DNA from: a virus
DNA length: 57,741 bases
Virus record (IMG/VR): IMGVR_UViG_3300042516_002128
Location: 1 to 57,741 of that record
Strand: one strand, 5' to 3'
Numbering within the stretch: position 1 is the stretch's first letter; the number at the start of each line of letters is the position of its first letter. The position numbers and the translations under genes are program-made. Of this stretch, positions 1 to 8,775 are shown in pieces. The notes beneath the pieces are model-generated. The model was not told where the DNA came from. It did not search any database and saw nothing but the letters and a program-made list of their open reading frames with translations.

Positions 1-462
1 ACTTGCATTACCCGCACCAACCATTGTGTGTAACTCATCAATGAATATAATAACATTTGGTTCGTTTTGTAACTCATTTAAAATTGCTTTGATTCTCTCC
101 TCAAATTGTCCTCTATACTTTGTACCAGCAACTAATGAAGTTAAATCAAGTGACATTATTCGTTTATCTAAAAGATTAGTTGGACAATCACCTTTTACTA
201 TCATTAACGCAAGTTTTTCAACTAATGCGGATTTACCCACACCAGCATCACCAACAATAACTGCGTTGTTTTTCTTCTTTCTTGAAAGAATTTGTGCTAT
301 TCGTTTAACTTCTTTATCTCTCCCAATAACAGGGTCAATTTTACCTTCCTCAGCTAACTTATTGAGGTCTCTTGAAAAATTGTCAAGAATGGGTGTAGTT
401 GAACCTTTTTTGGTTCTTTTAGGGTTTGAAACCGGTCCCTCTTCGAAAAAATCTACTGACAT
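1..462 (-). CDS. Clp-type AAA+ ATPase (ClpA/ClpB/ClpC-like), truncated by window edge
   Basis: This minus-strand gene starts at an ATG at 462 and runs off the left edge, leaving 154 N-terminal residues. The translation shows a first Clp/Hsp100 AAA+ module: the [13 protein letters not shown] lead-in near residue 43, a Walker [10 protein letters not shown] near 70, the [14 protein letters not shown] pore and arm region, and a Walker [15 protein letters not shown] near the cut. Family members are hexameric unfoldases that feed ClpP or disaggregate proteins. The usual N-terminal double-helical domain of about 140 residues is absent; only about 40 low-complexity residues precede the AAA core. Whether a second AAA module or a ClpP-binding loop follows cannot be seen. 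The plus-strand ORF over this region is a shadow. Confidence 0.9.
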   Translation of the reverse strand, partial: MSVDFFEEGPVSNPKRTKKGSTTPILDNFSRDLNKLAEEGKIDPVIGRDKEVKRIAQILSRKKKNNAVIVGDAGVGKSALVEKLALMIVKGDCPTNLLDKRIMSLDLTSLVAGTKYRGQFEERIKAILNELQNEPNVIIFIDELHTMVGAGNAS

Positions 463-565
463 ATTATTTATAATTTTTGGTAAAGATACTAAAAATTTGT
501 TTCAAAAACAAGTTATGGGTAATTTTTCGTTCACAAGTAGTCAACATTATTGGTTTTTTATTTGA

Positions 566-573
566 TATTTATT
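566..573 (+). promoter_or_regulatory. Putative late promoter element TATTTATT
   Basis: TATTTATT lies 26 bases before the KTSC start at 600, in the same orientation as the gene. It matches the element seen before many structural genes. A separate TGTATATTAT run at 575-584 could be a second, host-like start. Confidence 0.45.
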
Positions 574-599
574 GTGTATATTATCACAAAAATTATATT

Positions 600-845
600 A
601 TGGGTATTATTTCAGAAAAAATTGAGGGTAAGATGATTGAGGTAACTATCTCATCATCAAATCTTAAATCAGCAAAGTTCAATACAGAGGATGAAACTCT
701 ATTGATGGAATTTAATAACGGCTCTATTTATGAGTATGAAAAAGTTCCGTGGGAAATTTTTACTAAATTCAGAATGGCCGAATCACAGGGAAAATACTTT
801 AACGGAAACATTTCGAGAACATTTAAATATAAAAAGGTACAATGA
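600..845 (+). CDS. KTSC domain protein
   Basis: 81 residues from the ATG at 600; a second ATG at 633, with GAGGG a few bases upstream, would give 70. The body reads SSNLKSAKFNTEDETLL, then NGSIYEYEKVP, and ends in GKYFNGNI and FKYKKV. This is the pattern of the small KTSC family (named for its Lys-Thr-Ser-Cys motif), which is common in phages and has been suggested to bind RNA or nucleic acid; the function is not established. The TGA stop overlaps the next ATG (ATGA at 842-845), so the gene is translationally coupled to the nucleotidyltransferase-like gene downstream. The longer frame opening upstream at 477 lacks a good start. Confidence 0.8.
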   Translation: MGIISEKIEGKMIEVTISSSNLKSAKFNTEDETLLMEFNNGSIYEYEKVPWEIFTKFRMAESQGKYFNGNISRTFKYKKVQ

Positions 846-1621
846 GTTTATTTGAAGAACTAATAGAAGATAAAGATGTTGACAAAGAGATTATTAAATC
901 TTTTAGGTCAAAAGATTCTTTGCCCGATACTATTTTTTCAAATGATAATGGTAACCACAAACTAAAAGATGAAATAAGAGAAAAATTATTAGAAATATCT
1001 AATGAATTTTTAGAATTTATCGGTATTGATTTTTTTGTATTTGACATTGTTTTAACCGGTTCATTAGCAAACTATAATTGGTCAAAATATTCGGATGTTG
1101 ATATACACATATTAATAGATTTTGATGAATTTAGTTCAGGAAAAGTAAGTTCCGAGGTTTATATGACAATTGTAAAAGAGTTTTTTGATTTAAAAAGACG
1201 ACTTTGGAATACCTCAACTGATATCTCAATTAAAAATTATGAAGTTGAATTGTATGTACAGGATGTTGATGATAAACATCTATCATCTGGTGTTTATTCA
1301 ATATTAAATAATGAATGGGTTGTTGAACCTCAGAAATCAAATCCAAAAATTGATGATGAAATAATACTTGAAAAAGGTGAGGAATACGCAAAACTAATTG
1401 ACGACCTTTCTGAAAAATCAGAACAGGATAATGACATCACAAAAGATTTAAACGAATTAAAATCAAAAATAAAAAAGTTCAGACAGAGTGGACTTGAAAG
1501 TGGTGGGGAGTATTCATATGAGAACCTAACATTTAAATTACTAAGAAGAAACGGGTATATTGAGAAATTGATGAAAATCAAAACTTCTATTAGAAATAAT
1601 AAATTGTCCCTCCCACAATAG
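842..1621 (+). CDS. Nucleotidyltransferase-like protein (DNA polymerase beta superfamily)
   Basis: 259 residues. Around residues 70-92 the protein reads VLTGSLANYNWSKYSDVDIH, the Gly-Ser plus D-x-D signature of minimal nucleotidyltransferases of the pol-beta fold, which transfer NMP groups to protein, RNA or small molecules. A third acidic residue may lie in YEVELYVQD near residue 138. The C-terminal 100 residues are charged and helical (KSKIKKFRQSGLESGG). It overlaps the KTSC stop by four bases. The substrate is unknown. It could be a phage effector that modifies a host target, or a degenerate member. The fold call is reasonable; the role is not known. Confidence 0.6.
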   Translation: MSLFEELIEDKDVDKEIIKSFRSKDSLPDTIFSNDNGNHKLKDEIREKLLEISNEFLEFIGIDFFVFDIVLTGSLANYNWSKYSDVDIHILIDFDEFSSGKVSSEVYMTIVKEFFDLKRRLWNTSTDISIKNYEVELYVQDVDDKHLSSGVYSILNNEWVVEPQKSNPKIDDEIILEKGEEYAKLIDDLSEKSEQDNDITKDLNELKSKIKKFRQSGLESGGEYSYENLTFKLLRRNGYIEKLMKIKTSIRNNKLSLPQ

Positions 1622-1650
1622 AAAACTTAAATTTTTTACCTATATGCATG

Positions 1651-1658
1651 TATTTATA
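1651..1658 (+). promoter_or_regulatory. Putative late promoter element TATTTATA
   Basis: TATTTATAGG in the 74-base gap between genes, 37 bases before the ATG at 1696, pointing into the acidic-protein operon. The context TATTTATAGG recurs before the tail tube gene. Confidence 0.5.
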
Positions 1659-1695
1659 GGATAACGAAGAATAATATATTTAACAATTAACAAAA

Positions 1696-2694
1696 ATGGC
1701 AGACTTAAAACCACTAGGAAGTGAGAAACTTAACGGAGACGATAAACTTAAACGTATCCTTGAGTTGACTTATTACGGTAATAAACAAAATACCAAGTCA
1801 TCACATTCATCTACATCTAAAGTTGAACGTATAACAGAATCATCAAATGGTGTTTTTGGTATCGTTAAAGAAAAAGACGGTTACTATGTAAAAAAAGGTT
1901 TGAATGAAAATTCACTTGATTATATCGGTGGTCTTTTCATGAAAAACAAAAACCGATTTAATTCATATGCGGATGCTGATAAAAGAATGAACTTATTAAG
2001 TGGCTCGGAATTAAACGAAGCTACAAAATATGTTTTAAAACAAAATAAACCAGAATCTGAATCAATGCCACCTTCAGATGATATGGGTACAGAAATGCCA
2101 CCTATGGATTCAGAACAACCTATGGGTGCACCATTACCTTCAGATGAAATGGGTACAGAAATGCCACCTTCAGATGATATGGGAACAGAAATGTCACCTT
2201 CAGATGAAATGGGTGGAGAATCTAAACCTTCAGATTATATGGCTGAAGTTCAAAAATTCTCAGGTAAGTTAGGTCAAGAATTGAGAGACCAAAAATCTAA
2301 AATGGAAAGTGATGATATTAAATACGTACTTAACATGATTATTTCAGCTGTTGATTTAAATAAACTTGAAGATGAGGATATTGAAGAAATAGGTAAGAAA
2401 TTTGATAGAGAAGCGGAAGAAGATGCCGATTCTAACGTTGAAACTCCTGATGTTCCATCGGATGATGAAGAAGCACCATCAGAACCAACAGGCGATGAAG
2501 AATTAGGTGAGACAATGGATAAATTACAAAAATTCTTAAATACGCCAGCAGTACAAGATGAAGAAATTGACCTATCAAAATATGCTGACTTAGGTACTCC
2601 AAATGAAGAAGAAATTAAAGAATTAGATTTGGATGAAATTAAAAGTGAAATTAATAAAAGTATTTCTGAAACTTTAGGAAAATATTTCAAGTAA
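1696..2694 (+). CDS. Acidic repeat-containing hypothetical protein, probably virion-associated
   Basis: 332 residues, very rich in Asp and Glu. Residues about 120-180 carry degenerate ten-residue repeats built on SDDMGTEMPP (30-base units in DNA). The N-terminal part (residues 1-110) looks folded and has a stretch like IVKEKDGYYVKKGLNE. The C-terminal part reads DLSKYADLGTPNEEEIKELDLDEIKSEI. It opens a tight run with the genes at 2696, 3094 and 3742, which leads into terminase. The Met-Gly-Asp-Glu composition resembles the scaffold gene at 11029. I recognise no family. A role in head assembly or the capsid interior is inference from composition and position. Confidence 0.5.
   Translation: MADLKPLGSEKLNGDDKLKRILELTYYGNKQNTKSSHSSTSKVERITESSNGVFGIVKEKDGYYVKKGLNENSLDYIGGLFMKNKNRFNSYADADKRMNLLSGSELNEATKYVLKQNKPESESMPPSDDMGTEMPPMDSEQPMGAPLPSDEMGTEMPPSDDMGTEMSPSDEMGGESKPSDYMAEVQKFSGKLGQELRDQKSKMESDDIKYVLNMIISAVDLNKLEDEDIEEIGKKFDREAEEDADSNVETPDVPSDDEEAPSEPTGDEELGETMDKLQKFLNTPAVQDEEIDLSKYADLGTPNEEEIKELDLDEIKSEINKSISETLGKYFK
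2065..2240 (+). repeat. 30-base degenerate coding repeat (SDxMGTEMPP)
   Basis: Four to five imperfect copies of a ten-codon unit with core CCTTCAGATGATATGGG lie inside the gene at 1696. They are in frame and appear to have grown by slippage or unequal recombination. Confidence 0.75.
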
Positions 2695-2695
2695 G

Positions 2696-3097
2696 ATGCG
2701 TTTAATATATGTTAATGAGATTGGTTCCGATTATAAAGGTCAAAAACAGTACGAATTCATTTTTAGTGAAAGTACTGAAATTGACATGGAAGAATGGTTT
2801 GATATACCAGCCTCATCAACAGTAAGTCCTAAATCTCCGGATGTAAAATATATAGACCAAGTTGGTCTTTTACGTGACACCGACGTAGTTTTTGAATTGA
2901 TACAAAATTCTGACTATTTCGGTGTTATTGATGCTGTAGATGGTATAATCGCTATGGCTTGGGAAAAATCAAACTTCGATATGGAGGATGATAGATTATT
3001 TTTCCGTTTTGGTGAATCATACGAAAAGGTAACAGATAAACTAAAATCGAGAGATTTAAAATTAGAAAAACAAGATTTAAAATTTAAAATATCATGA
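2696..3097 (+). CDS. Hypothetical phage protein
   Basis: 133 residues, starting one base after the previous stop and overlapping the next ATG by four bases (ATGA), so it is clearly operonic. It reads LIYVNEIGSDYKGQKQYEFI at the N-terminus and DYFGVIDAVDGIIAMAWEKS in the middle. This looks like a compact mixed alpha/beta protein with an acidic surface. No catalytic motif, membrane segment or signal peptide is visible. I do not recognise the family. Its place between acidic, probably structural genes and the packaging genes suggests a virion or assembly role, with low certainty. Confidence 0.55.
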   Translation: MRLIYVNEIGSDYKGQKQYEFIFSESTEIDMEEWFDIPASSTVSPKSPDVKYIDQVGLLRDTDVVFELIQNSDYFGVIDAVDGIIAMAWEKSNFDMEDDRLFFRFGESYEKVTDKLKSRDLKLEKQDLKFKIS

Positions 3098-3735
3098 CAA
3101 CAAGAAAAGAATTTGTAAGAAAATTATTATCGGAAGGGTTTAATAGAAGTACCATCATTATGATGAGTGACAATGAACTTAAAACCCTATGTAAAACACT
3201 ATTTAATGAAAGTGTTATGGTTAAAAAGGGTGGTGCAACCGAAAAAACAGATATTGCAAACGCAATGAAACAAGGTAAAACTATTGAAACTTACGAAGGT
3301 AAAGAAGATGTTTGTCCTATTTGTGGAATGAAAGAATGTACATGTAAAGATAAAAAACATGGAAAGAAAACAAAAAACATAAAAGGAAAAAAAGAAAATA
3401 CGGAATTATCAGAATGGGTGTTATCTTTGGCGGAAAGTAAATTTACAAAATTCACATCTAAAAAAGATATTATGAGTATTATTAATGAAAAGGTAATGAC
3501 AACATCAAACCCAATGCCGGGTAAAGCTAAAATTGGACACAACGGTGTTCCCGAATTTATGACTTATGATTCGATTGTTGGTAATCAACCATCAACCGCT
3601 CCGTCACCAAATCAACCTGAAGTTTTACCTGACGCACCACCAAGAGAAAAACCGAATAAACCTAAAACTCCATATGAACCAGGACCTGGAACAAATCCAA
3701 AACCTAAAGCATTATCAGAAAAGAAAAATAAATAA
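3094..3735 (+). CDS. Hypothetical protein with a Cys-rich knuckle
   Basis: 213 residues. A short zinc-knuckle-like CPICGMKECTC lies near residue 74, followed by a lysine-rich run (KDKKHGKKTKNIKGKKE) and a proline-rich C-terminus (residues about 165-213, PSPNQPEVLPDAPPREKP). The N-terminal 45 residues (RKEFVRKLLSEGFNRSTIIMMSDNELKTL) look like a small helical module. The first CxxC pair could bind zinc, but only four cysteines are close together. Coupled to the preceding gene by ATGA and followed six bases later by the gene at 3742. Function unknown. Confidence 0.5.
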   Translation: MTTRKEFVRKLLSEGFNRSTIIMMSDNELKTLCKTLFNESVMVKKGGATEKTDIANAMKQGKTIETYEGKEDVCPICGMKECTCKDKKHGKKTKNIKGKKENTELSEWVLSLAESKFTKFTSKKDIMSIINEKVMTTSNPMPGKAKIGHNGVPEFMTYDSIVGNQPSTAPSPNQPEVLPDAPPREKPNKPKTPYEPGPGTNPKPKALSEKKNK

Positions 3736-3741
3736 TTTAAA

Positions 3742-5073
3742 ATGGAATTTACTAAAAAAATTTTGTTATCTTTACTCAAAGAAAATATTGAAGAGATGGC
3801 AATGAGTTTTGACACACCAGATAGACCCGACCAAGGGGTACAAAATAAATTATCGCAAGGTGACACCCCACTTAAAAAAATCCCATTACCAAATGCGGAA
3901 CAACCAAATAATAACTTTCAGGAACTATTAGCGTCTGAAAGATACAAACAAGTAATCGCAAGAGTTAGGGAATATACCGGTATTAATACACCACTAACAG
4001 GGGGTTCTAATATTATGCCATTAGCTCAAATGATGATGACGGCTCACAATCAAATAATCCAAACTGAAAGAGCACATAGAGAACAATTAGAACAATTAGC
4101 CGTTGAATTGGTAATGAAAGAAATGGGTATACCAGAAGGAGCGTTACAATTTAACGCTAAAATTGTCGGTATGGGTGAAATTGGGACTAATGATTTCAAT
4201 AGAGAAATGGAGCAACAACCAAATATTGAGCCTGTTGATATTGAAACAGATTTGATGGATGATTTGGAAAAAATTGATTTGGAAAAAGCCAAAAGAAGAT
4301 TAATTAATAATATGATACAAGGTGCATCAAAAAAGGGTCACTATATGTATCATTATGTTGCAGATAAAATCGAAGAAATAACTGGTTCAGAGGATTTAAT
4401 TAACCAATATGGTGTGTTGATGTCAATAAATGATACTCTTTATTGGCAATTAAGTGACGATATGATGAAACAAATGATGGGTGGTGCCGGTGGTGGCGGT
4501 TCTGTTGGTGGTAAAGAAGAAGTCGATAGAAACACAAACCCACCAACTATCATTGCAAGAGGTATTAATTTCCCAATATTGGTTCACGAATTAATTAAAG
4601 GAACACTTGAATTGTTCGCAATCCAAGGAAGACCAACGGACGAGGAGGGTAACGAATCTGAGAATTGGGGTGAAATTGAGGGTTCTGAAGATACATTAGA
4701 AAAAGAAGTATGGGATTTAAGATTAGGACCAGCAATATGGGATAGAATAAGAAACCAATTTCCTGAAAGTATTTTAACTGATGAGAATAAAGCAGAATTA
4801 CAGAACTATCTTTTAGTTGAAATATTTAAATTACCAGCAAAACAATTTTTAGTTTTCATGAAAGAAGTCGTTTCGGGTTCTGAAAATGGTAAAAGATTGA
4901 TGAATGAATTAATGTCAGGTGTCGACCAAATGTTTAGAGACCAAGATTATCAAAACGCAATTGCATCATTTAATGACGATTTAAATGATGTTACCGATGA
5001 TACTGATGATGACGACTTAGATGACTTTTTAAGTCAAATGGGAATTCGAAGAGCGGATGACGATGATGAATAA
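3742..5073 (+). CDS. Hypothetical structural protein upstream of terminase
   Basis: 443 residues. The N-terminus reads MEFTKKILLSLLKENIEEMAM, a short amphipathic helix with a glutamate followed by a disordered stretch. This resembles the removable N-termini of several proteins here that may be prohead-protease substrates. The core contains long helices (MMMTAHNQIIQTERAHREQLEQLAVELVMKEMG), a glycine run GGAGGGGSVGGKEE near residue 250, and a conserved-looking ARGINFPILVHELIKGTLELF. The C-terminus is almost pure Asp/Thr. It ends just before a strong terminator, so it closes the first operon. I recognise no named family; a virion protein is likely. Confidence 0.5.
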   Translation: MEFTKKILLSLLKENIEEMAMSFDTPDRPDQGVQNKLSQGDTPLKKIPLPNAEQPNNNFQELLASERYKQVIARVREYTGINTPLTGGSNIMPLAQMMMTAHNQIIQTERAHREQLEQLAVELVMKEMGIPEGALQFNAKIVGMGEIGTNDFNREMEQQPNIEPVDIETDLMDDLEKIDLEKAKRRLINNMIQGASKKGHYMYHYVADKIEEITGSEDLINQYGVLMSINDTLYWQLSDDMMKQMMGGAGGGGSVGGKEEVDRNTNPPTIIARGINFPILVHELIKGTLELFAIQGRPTDEEGNESENWGEIEGSEDTLEKEVWDLRLGPAIWDRIRNQFPESILTDENKAELQNYLLVEIFKLPAKQFLVFMKEVVSGSENGKRLMNELMSGVDQMFRDQDYQNAIASFNDDLNDVTDDTDDDDLDDFLSQMGIRRADDDDE

Positions 5074-5094
5074 ATTATGAATGAATAAATAGTT

Positions 5095-5119
5095 AAGGGG
5101 GTTTTTACCCCCTTTTTTT
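5095..5119 (+). terminator. Rho-independent terminator
   Basis: A perfect stem AAGGGGG / CCCCCTT with the six-base loop TTTTTA is followed by a run of seven T. It lies 22 bases after the stop at 5073 and immediately before the late element of terminase, so it separates two operons. Confidence 0.9.
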
Positions 5120-5120
5120 A

Positions 5121-5128
5121 TATTTATA
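5121..5128 (+). promoter_or_regulatory. Putative late promoter element TATTTATA, three bases from ATG
   Basis: TATTTATA ends three bases before the terminase ATG at 5132 and directly follows the terminator T-run. With a T4-like start site 5-7 bases downstream, the transcript would begin at or inside the start codon. Confidence 0.6.
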
Positions 5129-5131
5129 TAT

Positions 5132-6901
5132 ATGAATAGTAAAATAGAGCAATTAAAAGAGTATGCTCGTATTATGAAAGACGCTCCATATGCATTAAAG
5201 ACATATTTGACGACTTATGATAATACACAAAAGAAATATGTTCCTTTAGAACTTTTTGATGACCAAATTCAACTAATAAAGGACTATGAAACATACAACG
5301 AAAATATCACAAGAAAATACAGACAGGCCGGTGTTTCTACCGTAACTGCTGCATGGATATCAAAAAAATTACAAACAGCAAAACATGATGAACCTGAAAG
5401 GGTTTTGATTATTGCAAACAAAAGAGATACCGCTATTGAGATGGCTAATAAAGTTAGACATTTCTTAGACCAATGGCCGGATTGGATTAATGTTGGGTTC
5501 TCCCCCGATAAAAACTCAGAAAGTAGATTTAGATTAAATAATGGATGTGAGGTTAAAGCCGTTGCAACATCTGCGGATGCGTTACGTGGTTACACCCCAA
5601 CTATCTTAGTATTTGACGAGGCCGCATACATTGAAGCTGGTGATGATTTTTGGGCGGCATCTATGGCATCCCTATCAACGGGTGGTAAGATTATTCTTAT
5701 TTCAACACCTAATGGTTATGACCCAATTTATTATGGTGTATATGACCAAGCAATTCGAGGTATGAATGATTTTCATATAACGGATTTAAGGTGGTTTAAA
5801 GACCCTCGTTACACTAAAGACCTAAGATGGGTTAAATGTAGTGATATCGTTCATTATATGTTAAATAGAGAACAATACAATGATGATGATGTTGTTCTAC
5901 ATGACTTTGACCTTGAAAAATATGTGGAACTACATGAATTGGGATATAAACCCTTTTCATCATGGTTTGAATCCATGTCTAAAAAATTCAAATATGATAG
6001 AAGAAAAATTGCACAAGAATTAGAGTGTGACTTTTTAGGTTCAGGGGATGGTGTTATTCCGGGTGAAATACAGGAAAATATTGCAAAGAATATGATTCGT
6101 GTACCAAAAGAAAAATACATGCAGGGTACATTCTGGCATTGGAAAGAACCTGTTCAAGGACATAGATATATTATGGGAGTGGATGTAAGTAGAGGAGATA
6201 GTGAGGATTTTTCTTCAATTAATATAGTTGATTTCGATGAAAGAGAACAAGTTGCTGAATATATTGGTAAAATACCACCTGATGATTTAGCATCCGTTGC
6301 TTATAAATGGGGAATCCTATATGACGCATTTATTGTAATTGATATCACCGGAGGTATGGGTGTTGCAACATCAAGGAAATTACAAGAATTAAATTACAAG
6401 AATCTTTATATTGATGGGGTTAACACTAAAAATATATGGGAATACAATTCAAAAGCCATGGAGAAAATTCCGGGATTGAATTTTAACAATAAAAGAACAC
6501 AAATCGTTGCAGCATTTGAGGAACAACTTAGAAAAGGTTTCTTAGTAAGGTCAAGTCGTTTATTAAATGAATTGAACACCTTTGTTTATATGAATGGTAG
6601 ACCCGACCATATGAAAGGAGCTCATGATGACTCAATAATGAGTTTATCTATGGCACTATACGCCGGAGATATGTGTTTTAATCAATTACAAAGAAGTGAT
6701 TCGGCTAATAAAGCAATGTTAGAATCATGGACAGTTACCGAAAGAACATACGAACCAAACAAATCATTTTATTCATATGGTACCGCTTTTGACCAAATTG
6801 GTTCTATGGGTATGGATAATAATCCGGCGTTCCCTCAACAAGGTACGGCAACAAAGGAACAATATAAAGAATATTCATGGTTGTTTGGTAAAAAACGATA
6901 A
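5132..6901 (+). CDS. terL: Terminase large subunit (T4 gp17-like)
   Basis: 589 residues, a normal length for T4-type TerL. The ATPase domain has a Walker A-like YRQAGVSTVT near residue 66, a Walker B ILVFDEAAYIE near 160, and an IILISTPNG coupling motif near 190. The C-terminal RNase H-like nuclease has GVDVSRGD near 349, VIDITGGMG near 403 and the acidic GAHDDSIMS near 498, supplying the three metal ligands. The protein packages DNA into the prohead through the portal and makes the headful cut. It has its own late element and follows a terminator. No small terminase subunit is recognisable beside it. Confidence 0.95.
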   Translation: MNSKIEQLKEYARIMKDAPYALKTYLTTYDNTQKKYVPLELFDDQIQLIKDYETYNENITRKYRQAGVSTVTAAWISKKLQTAKHDEPERVLIIANKRDTAIEMANKVRHFLDQWPDWINVGFSPDKNSESRFRLNNGCEVKAVATSADALRGYTPTILVFDEAAYIEAGDDFWAASMASLSTGGKIILISTPNGYDPIYYGVYDQAIRGMNDFHITDLRWFKDPRYTKDLRWVKCSDIVHYMLNREQYNDDDVVLHDFDLEKYVELHELGYKPFSSWFESMSKKFKYDRRKIAQELECDFLGSGDGVIPGEIQENIAKNMIRVPKEKYMQGTFWHWKEPVQGHRYIMGVDVSRGDSEDFSSINIVDFDEREQVAEYIGKIPPDDLASVAYKWGILYDAFIVIDITGGMGVATSRKLQELNYKNLYIDGVNTKNIWEYNSKAMEKIPGLNFNNKRTQIVAAFEEQLRKGFLVRSSRLLNELNTFVYMNGRPDHMKGAHDDSIMSLSMALYAGDMCFNQLQRSDSANKAMLESWTVTERTYEPNKSFYSYGTAFDQIGSMGMDNNPAFPQQGTATKEQYKEYSWLFGKKR

Positions 6902-6945
6902 TCCTTTATTATGACAATTAAAATACTTATATTCTAAATCAAAAC

Positions 6946-6953
6946 TATTTATA
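6946..6953 (+). promoter_or_regulatory. Putative late promoter element TATTTATA, three bases from ATG
   Basis: CTATTTATA ends three bases before the portal ATG at 6957, the same spacing as before terminase. Confidence 0.6.
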
Positions 6954-6956
6954 TAC

Positions 6957-8771
6957 ATGGCTACAACAGATAATAAAACAGTATTTCAGAGACTCACACA
7001 AATGTTTGGTTACCCAAATAAGGTGAAACCTGAAGACGCTCCGTCCTATAATTTCAATAAAGACGAAATATTAAAAACAAGTAGTAGAGAAGAATACGAA
7101 AAAAGTTTATTACAATTACAACAGTCAAATTATATTGCAGACAAATGGACTAAATTAGACCAATCTCTATATAACCAATCGGTTTATTACGAACCAACAA
7201 GAATATCCGCATATTATGATTATGAATCTATGGAGTTTACTCCTGAGATATCTGCCGCACTTGACATTTACGCTGAGGAATCAACAACTTTATCTGAAAA
7301 AGGTGAACTTATTACTATATTTTCGGAGTCAACAAGAGTTAAAGAAATTTTAGAAGATTTATTTAAAAATAGATTAGACTTGAATACTAATTTACAGATG
7401 TGGACAAGAGGTATGTGTAAGTATGGTGATGATTTTGTTTATTTAAAGATAGACCCAGAAAAGGGTATTGTTGGATGTCAACAATTACCAAATGTTGAGG
7501 TTGAAAGACTTGAAGGAAAAGAATCAAAAACACCGGGTCAACAAAGTTCAATGAACCTACCATCACGAGAATTAAGATTTAATTGGAAAAATAAAGATAT
7601 TGAATTTCAAGCTTGGGAAATCGCTCATTTTAGATTATTGGGTGATGATAGAAAATTACCTTACGGTACATCTATGTTGGATAAGATTAGAAGAATTTGG
7701 AAACAATTACTTCTTGCTGAAGATGCGATGTTAATTTATAGAACAACGAGAGCACCCGAAAGACGTGTGTTTAAAGTGTTCGTTGGTAACATGGACGATA
7801 AAGATATCGAAGCTTACGTACAACGTGTGGCAAATAAATTTAAAAGAGACCAAGTAGTTGATTCAAGAAATGGACAGGTGGATATGAGATACAATCAGAT
7901 GGCGGTAGACCAAGATTTCTTTATTCCTGTTCGTGATGCGGCACAAACCAGTCCAATTGAAACATTACCGGGAGCACAGAACTTAGGTGAAATAGCAGAT
8001 ATTGAATATATTCAAAAGAAAATGTTAGCAGCACTTCGTATCCCTAAAGCGTTTTTAGGTTTTGAGGAAGTTGTTGGTGATGGTAAGACTTTAGCATTAA
8101 TGGATATTCGTTTTGCTAGAACAATTAACCGTATTCAAAAATCGTTAGTTCAAGAATTAAATAAAATTGCATTAATTCACCTTTACCTTCTTGGTTTGGA
8201 AGATGAATTAAATAATTTTTCATTGTCGTTAACTAATCCATCGGCTCAATCTGATTTATTAAGAATTGAACAATGGAAAGAAAAAGTACAATTATATAAG
8301 GACGCAACATCAGACCAATCTCAAGTTGGTATTCTTCCGGTGTCACATACTTGGGCTAAGAAAAATATCCTTGGTATGAGTGATTCTGAAGTTATGTTAG
8401 ATTTACAACAACAAAGACTTGAAAGAGCAATTGGATTTGAGTTAACAAATACTCAAAATGTAATTAAGCGTTCTGGTGTATTTGATGATGTGGATAGTAA
8501 ATACGGTGTACCCGAAAGTGAAAGAACTCAGGGAGGTGAAACACCTGAAGGAGGAGTAATGGGTGGTGATATGGGTGGTGATATGGGTGGAGCACCACCG
8601 CCGCCACCATCGGGAGGTGAAGTACCATTGAGTGAAAATGAAACAAAAAAGAACAATATTCTAAGTTTATTGGGTGATGATAATAAATTAAATGATTTAT
8701 TTGATTACGATAAAGCACAACAGAATATTTATGAAATAGAAAATAAATTAAAAGATATATTAAATCAATAA
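6957..8771 (+). CDS. 20: Portal protein (T4 gp20-like)
   Basis: 604 residues. The central region reads RAPERRVFKVFVGNM near residue 270, then VDSRNGQVDMRYNQMAVDQDFFIPVR, PIETLPGAQNLGEIADIEYIQ and KMLAALRIPKAFLGFEE. This is the typical signature of T4-type portal proteins, which form the dodecameric ring at one capsid vertex and dock the terminase and neck. The C-terminal 80 residues are low complexity (MGGDMGGDMGG, then PPPPPSGGE) and end in a helical segment. The gene sits directly between terminase and the probable core protein, as in T4. Confidence 0.93.
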   Translation: MATTDNKTVFQRLTQMFGYPNKVKPEDAPSYNFNKDEILKTSSREEYEKSLLQLQQSNYIADKWTKLDQSLYNQSVYYEPTRISAYYDYESMEFTPEISAALDIYAEESTTLSEKGELITIFSESTRVKEILEDLFKNRLDLNTNLQMWTRGMCKYGDDFVYLKIDPEKGIVGCQQLPNVEVERLEGKESKTPGQQSSMNLPSRELRFNWKNKDIEFQAWEIAHFRLLGDDRKLPYGTSMLDKIRRIWKQLLLAEDAMLIYRTTRAPERRVFKVFVGNMDDKDIEAYVQRVANKFKRDQVVDSRNGQVDMRYNQMAVDQDFFIPVRDAAQTSPIETLPGAQNLGEIADIEYIQKKMLAALRIPKAFLGFEEVVGDGKTLALMDIRFARTINRIQKSLVQELNKIALIHLYLLGLEDELNNFSLSLTNPSAQSDLLRIEQWKEKVQLYKDATSDQSQVGILPVSHTWAKKNILGMSDSEVMLDLQQQRLERAIGFELTNTQNVIKRSGVFDDVDSKYGVPESERTQGGETPEGGVMGGDMGGDMGGAPPPPPSGGEVPLSENETKKNNILSLLGDDNKLNDLFDYDKAQQNIYEIENKLKDILNQ

Positions 8772-8775
8772 AAAG

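Noticed and set aside
464-471. TATTTATA as promoter for the KTSC gene
   Set aside because: It is 129 bases from the ATG at 600, and a closer copy exists at 566. On the minus strand it reads TATAAATA two bases before the Clp ATG, so its role is unclear and it was not annotated.
26-565. 179-residue plus-strand frame at the left edge
   Set aside because: It is the antisense shadow of the Clp-type ATPase, whose Walker motifs are clear on the minus strand.
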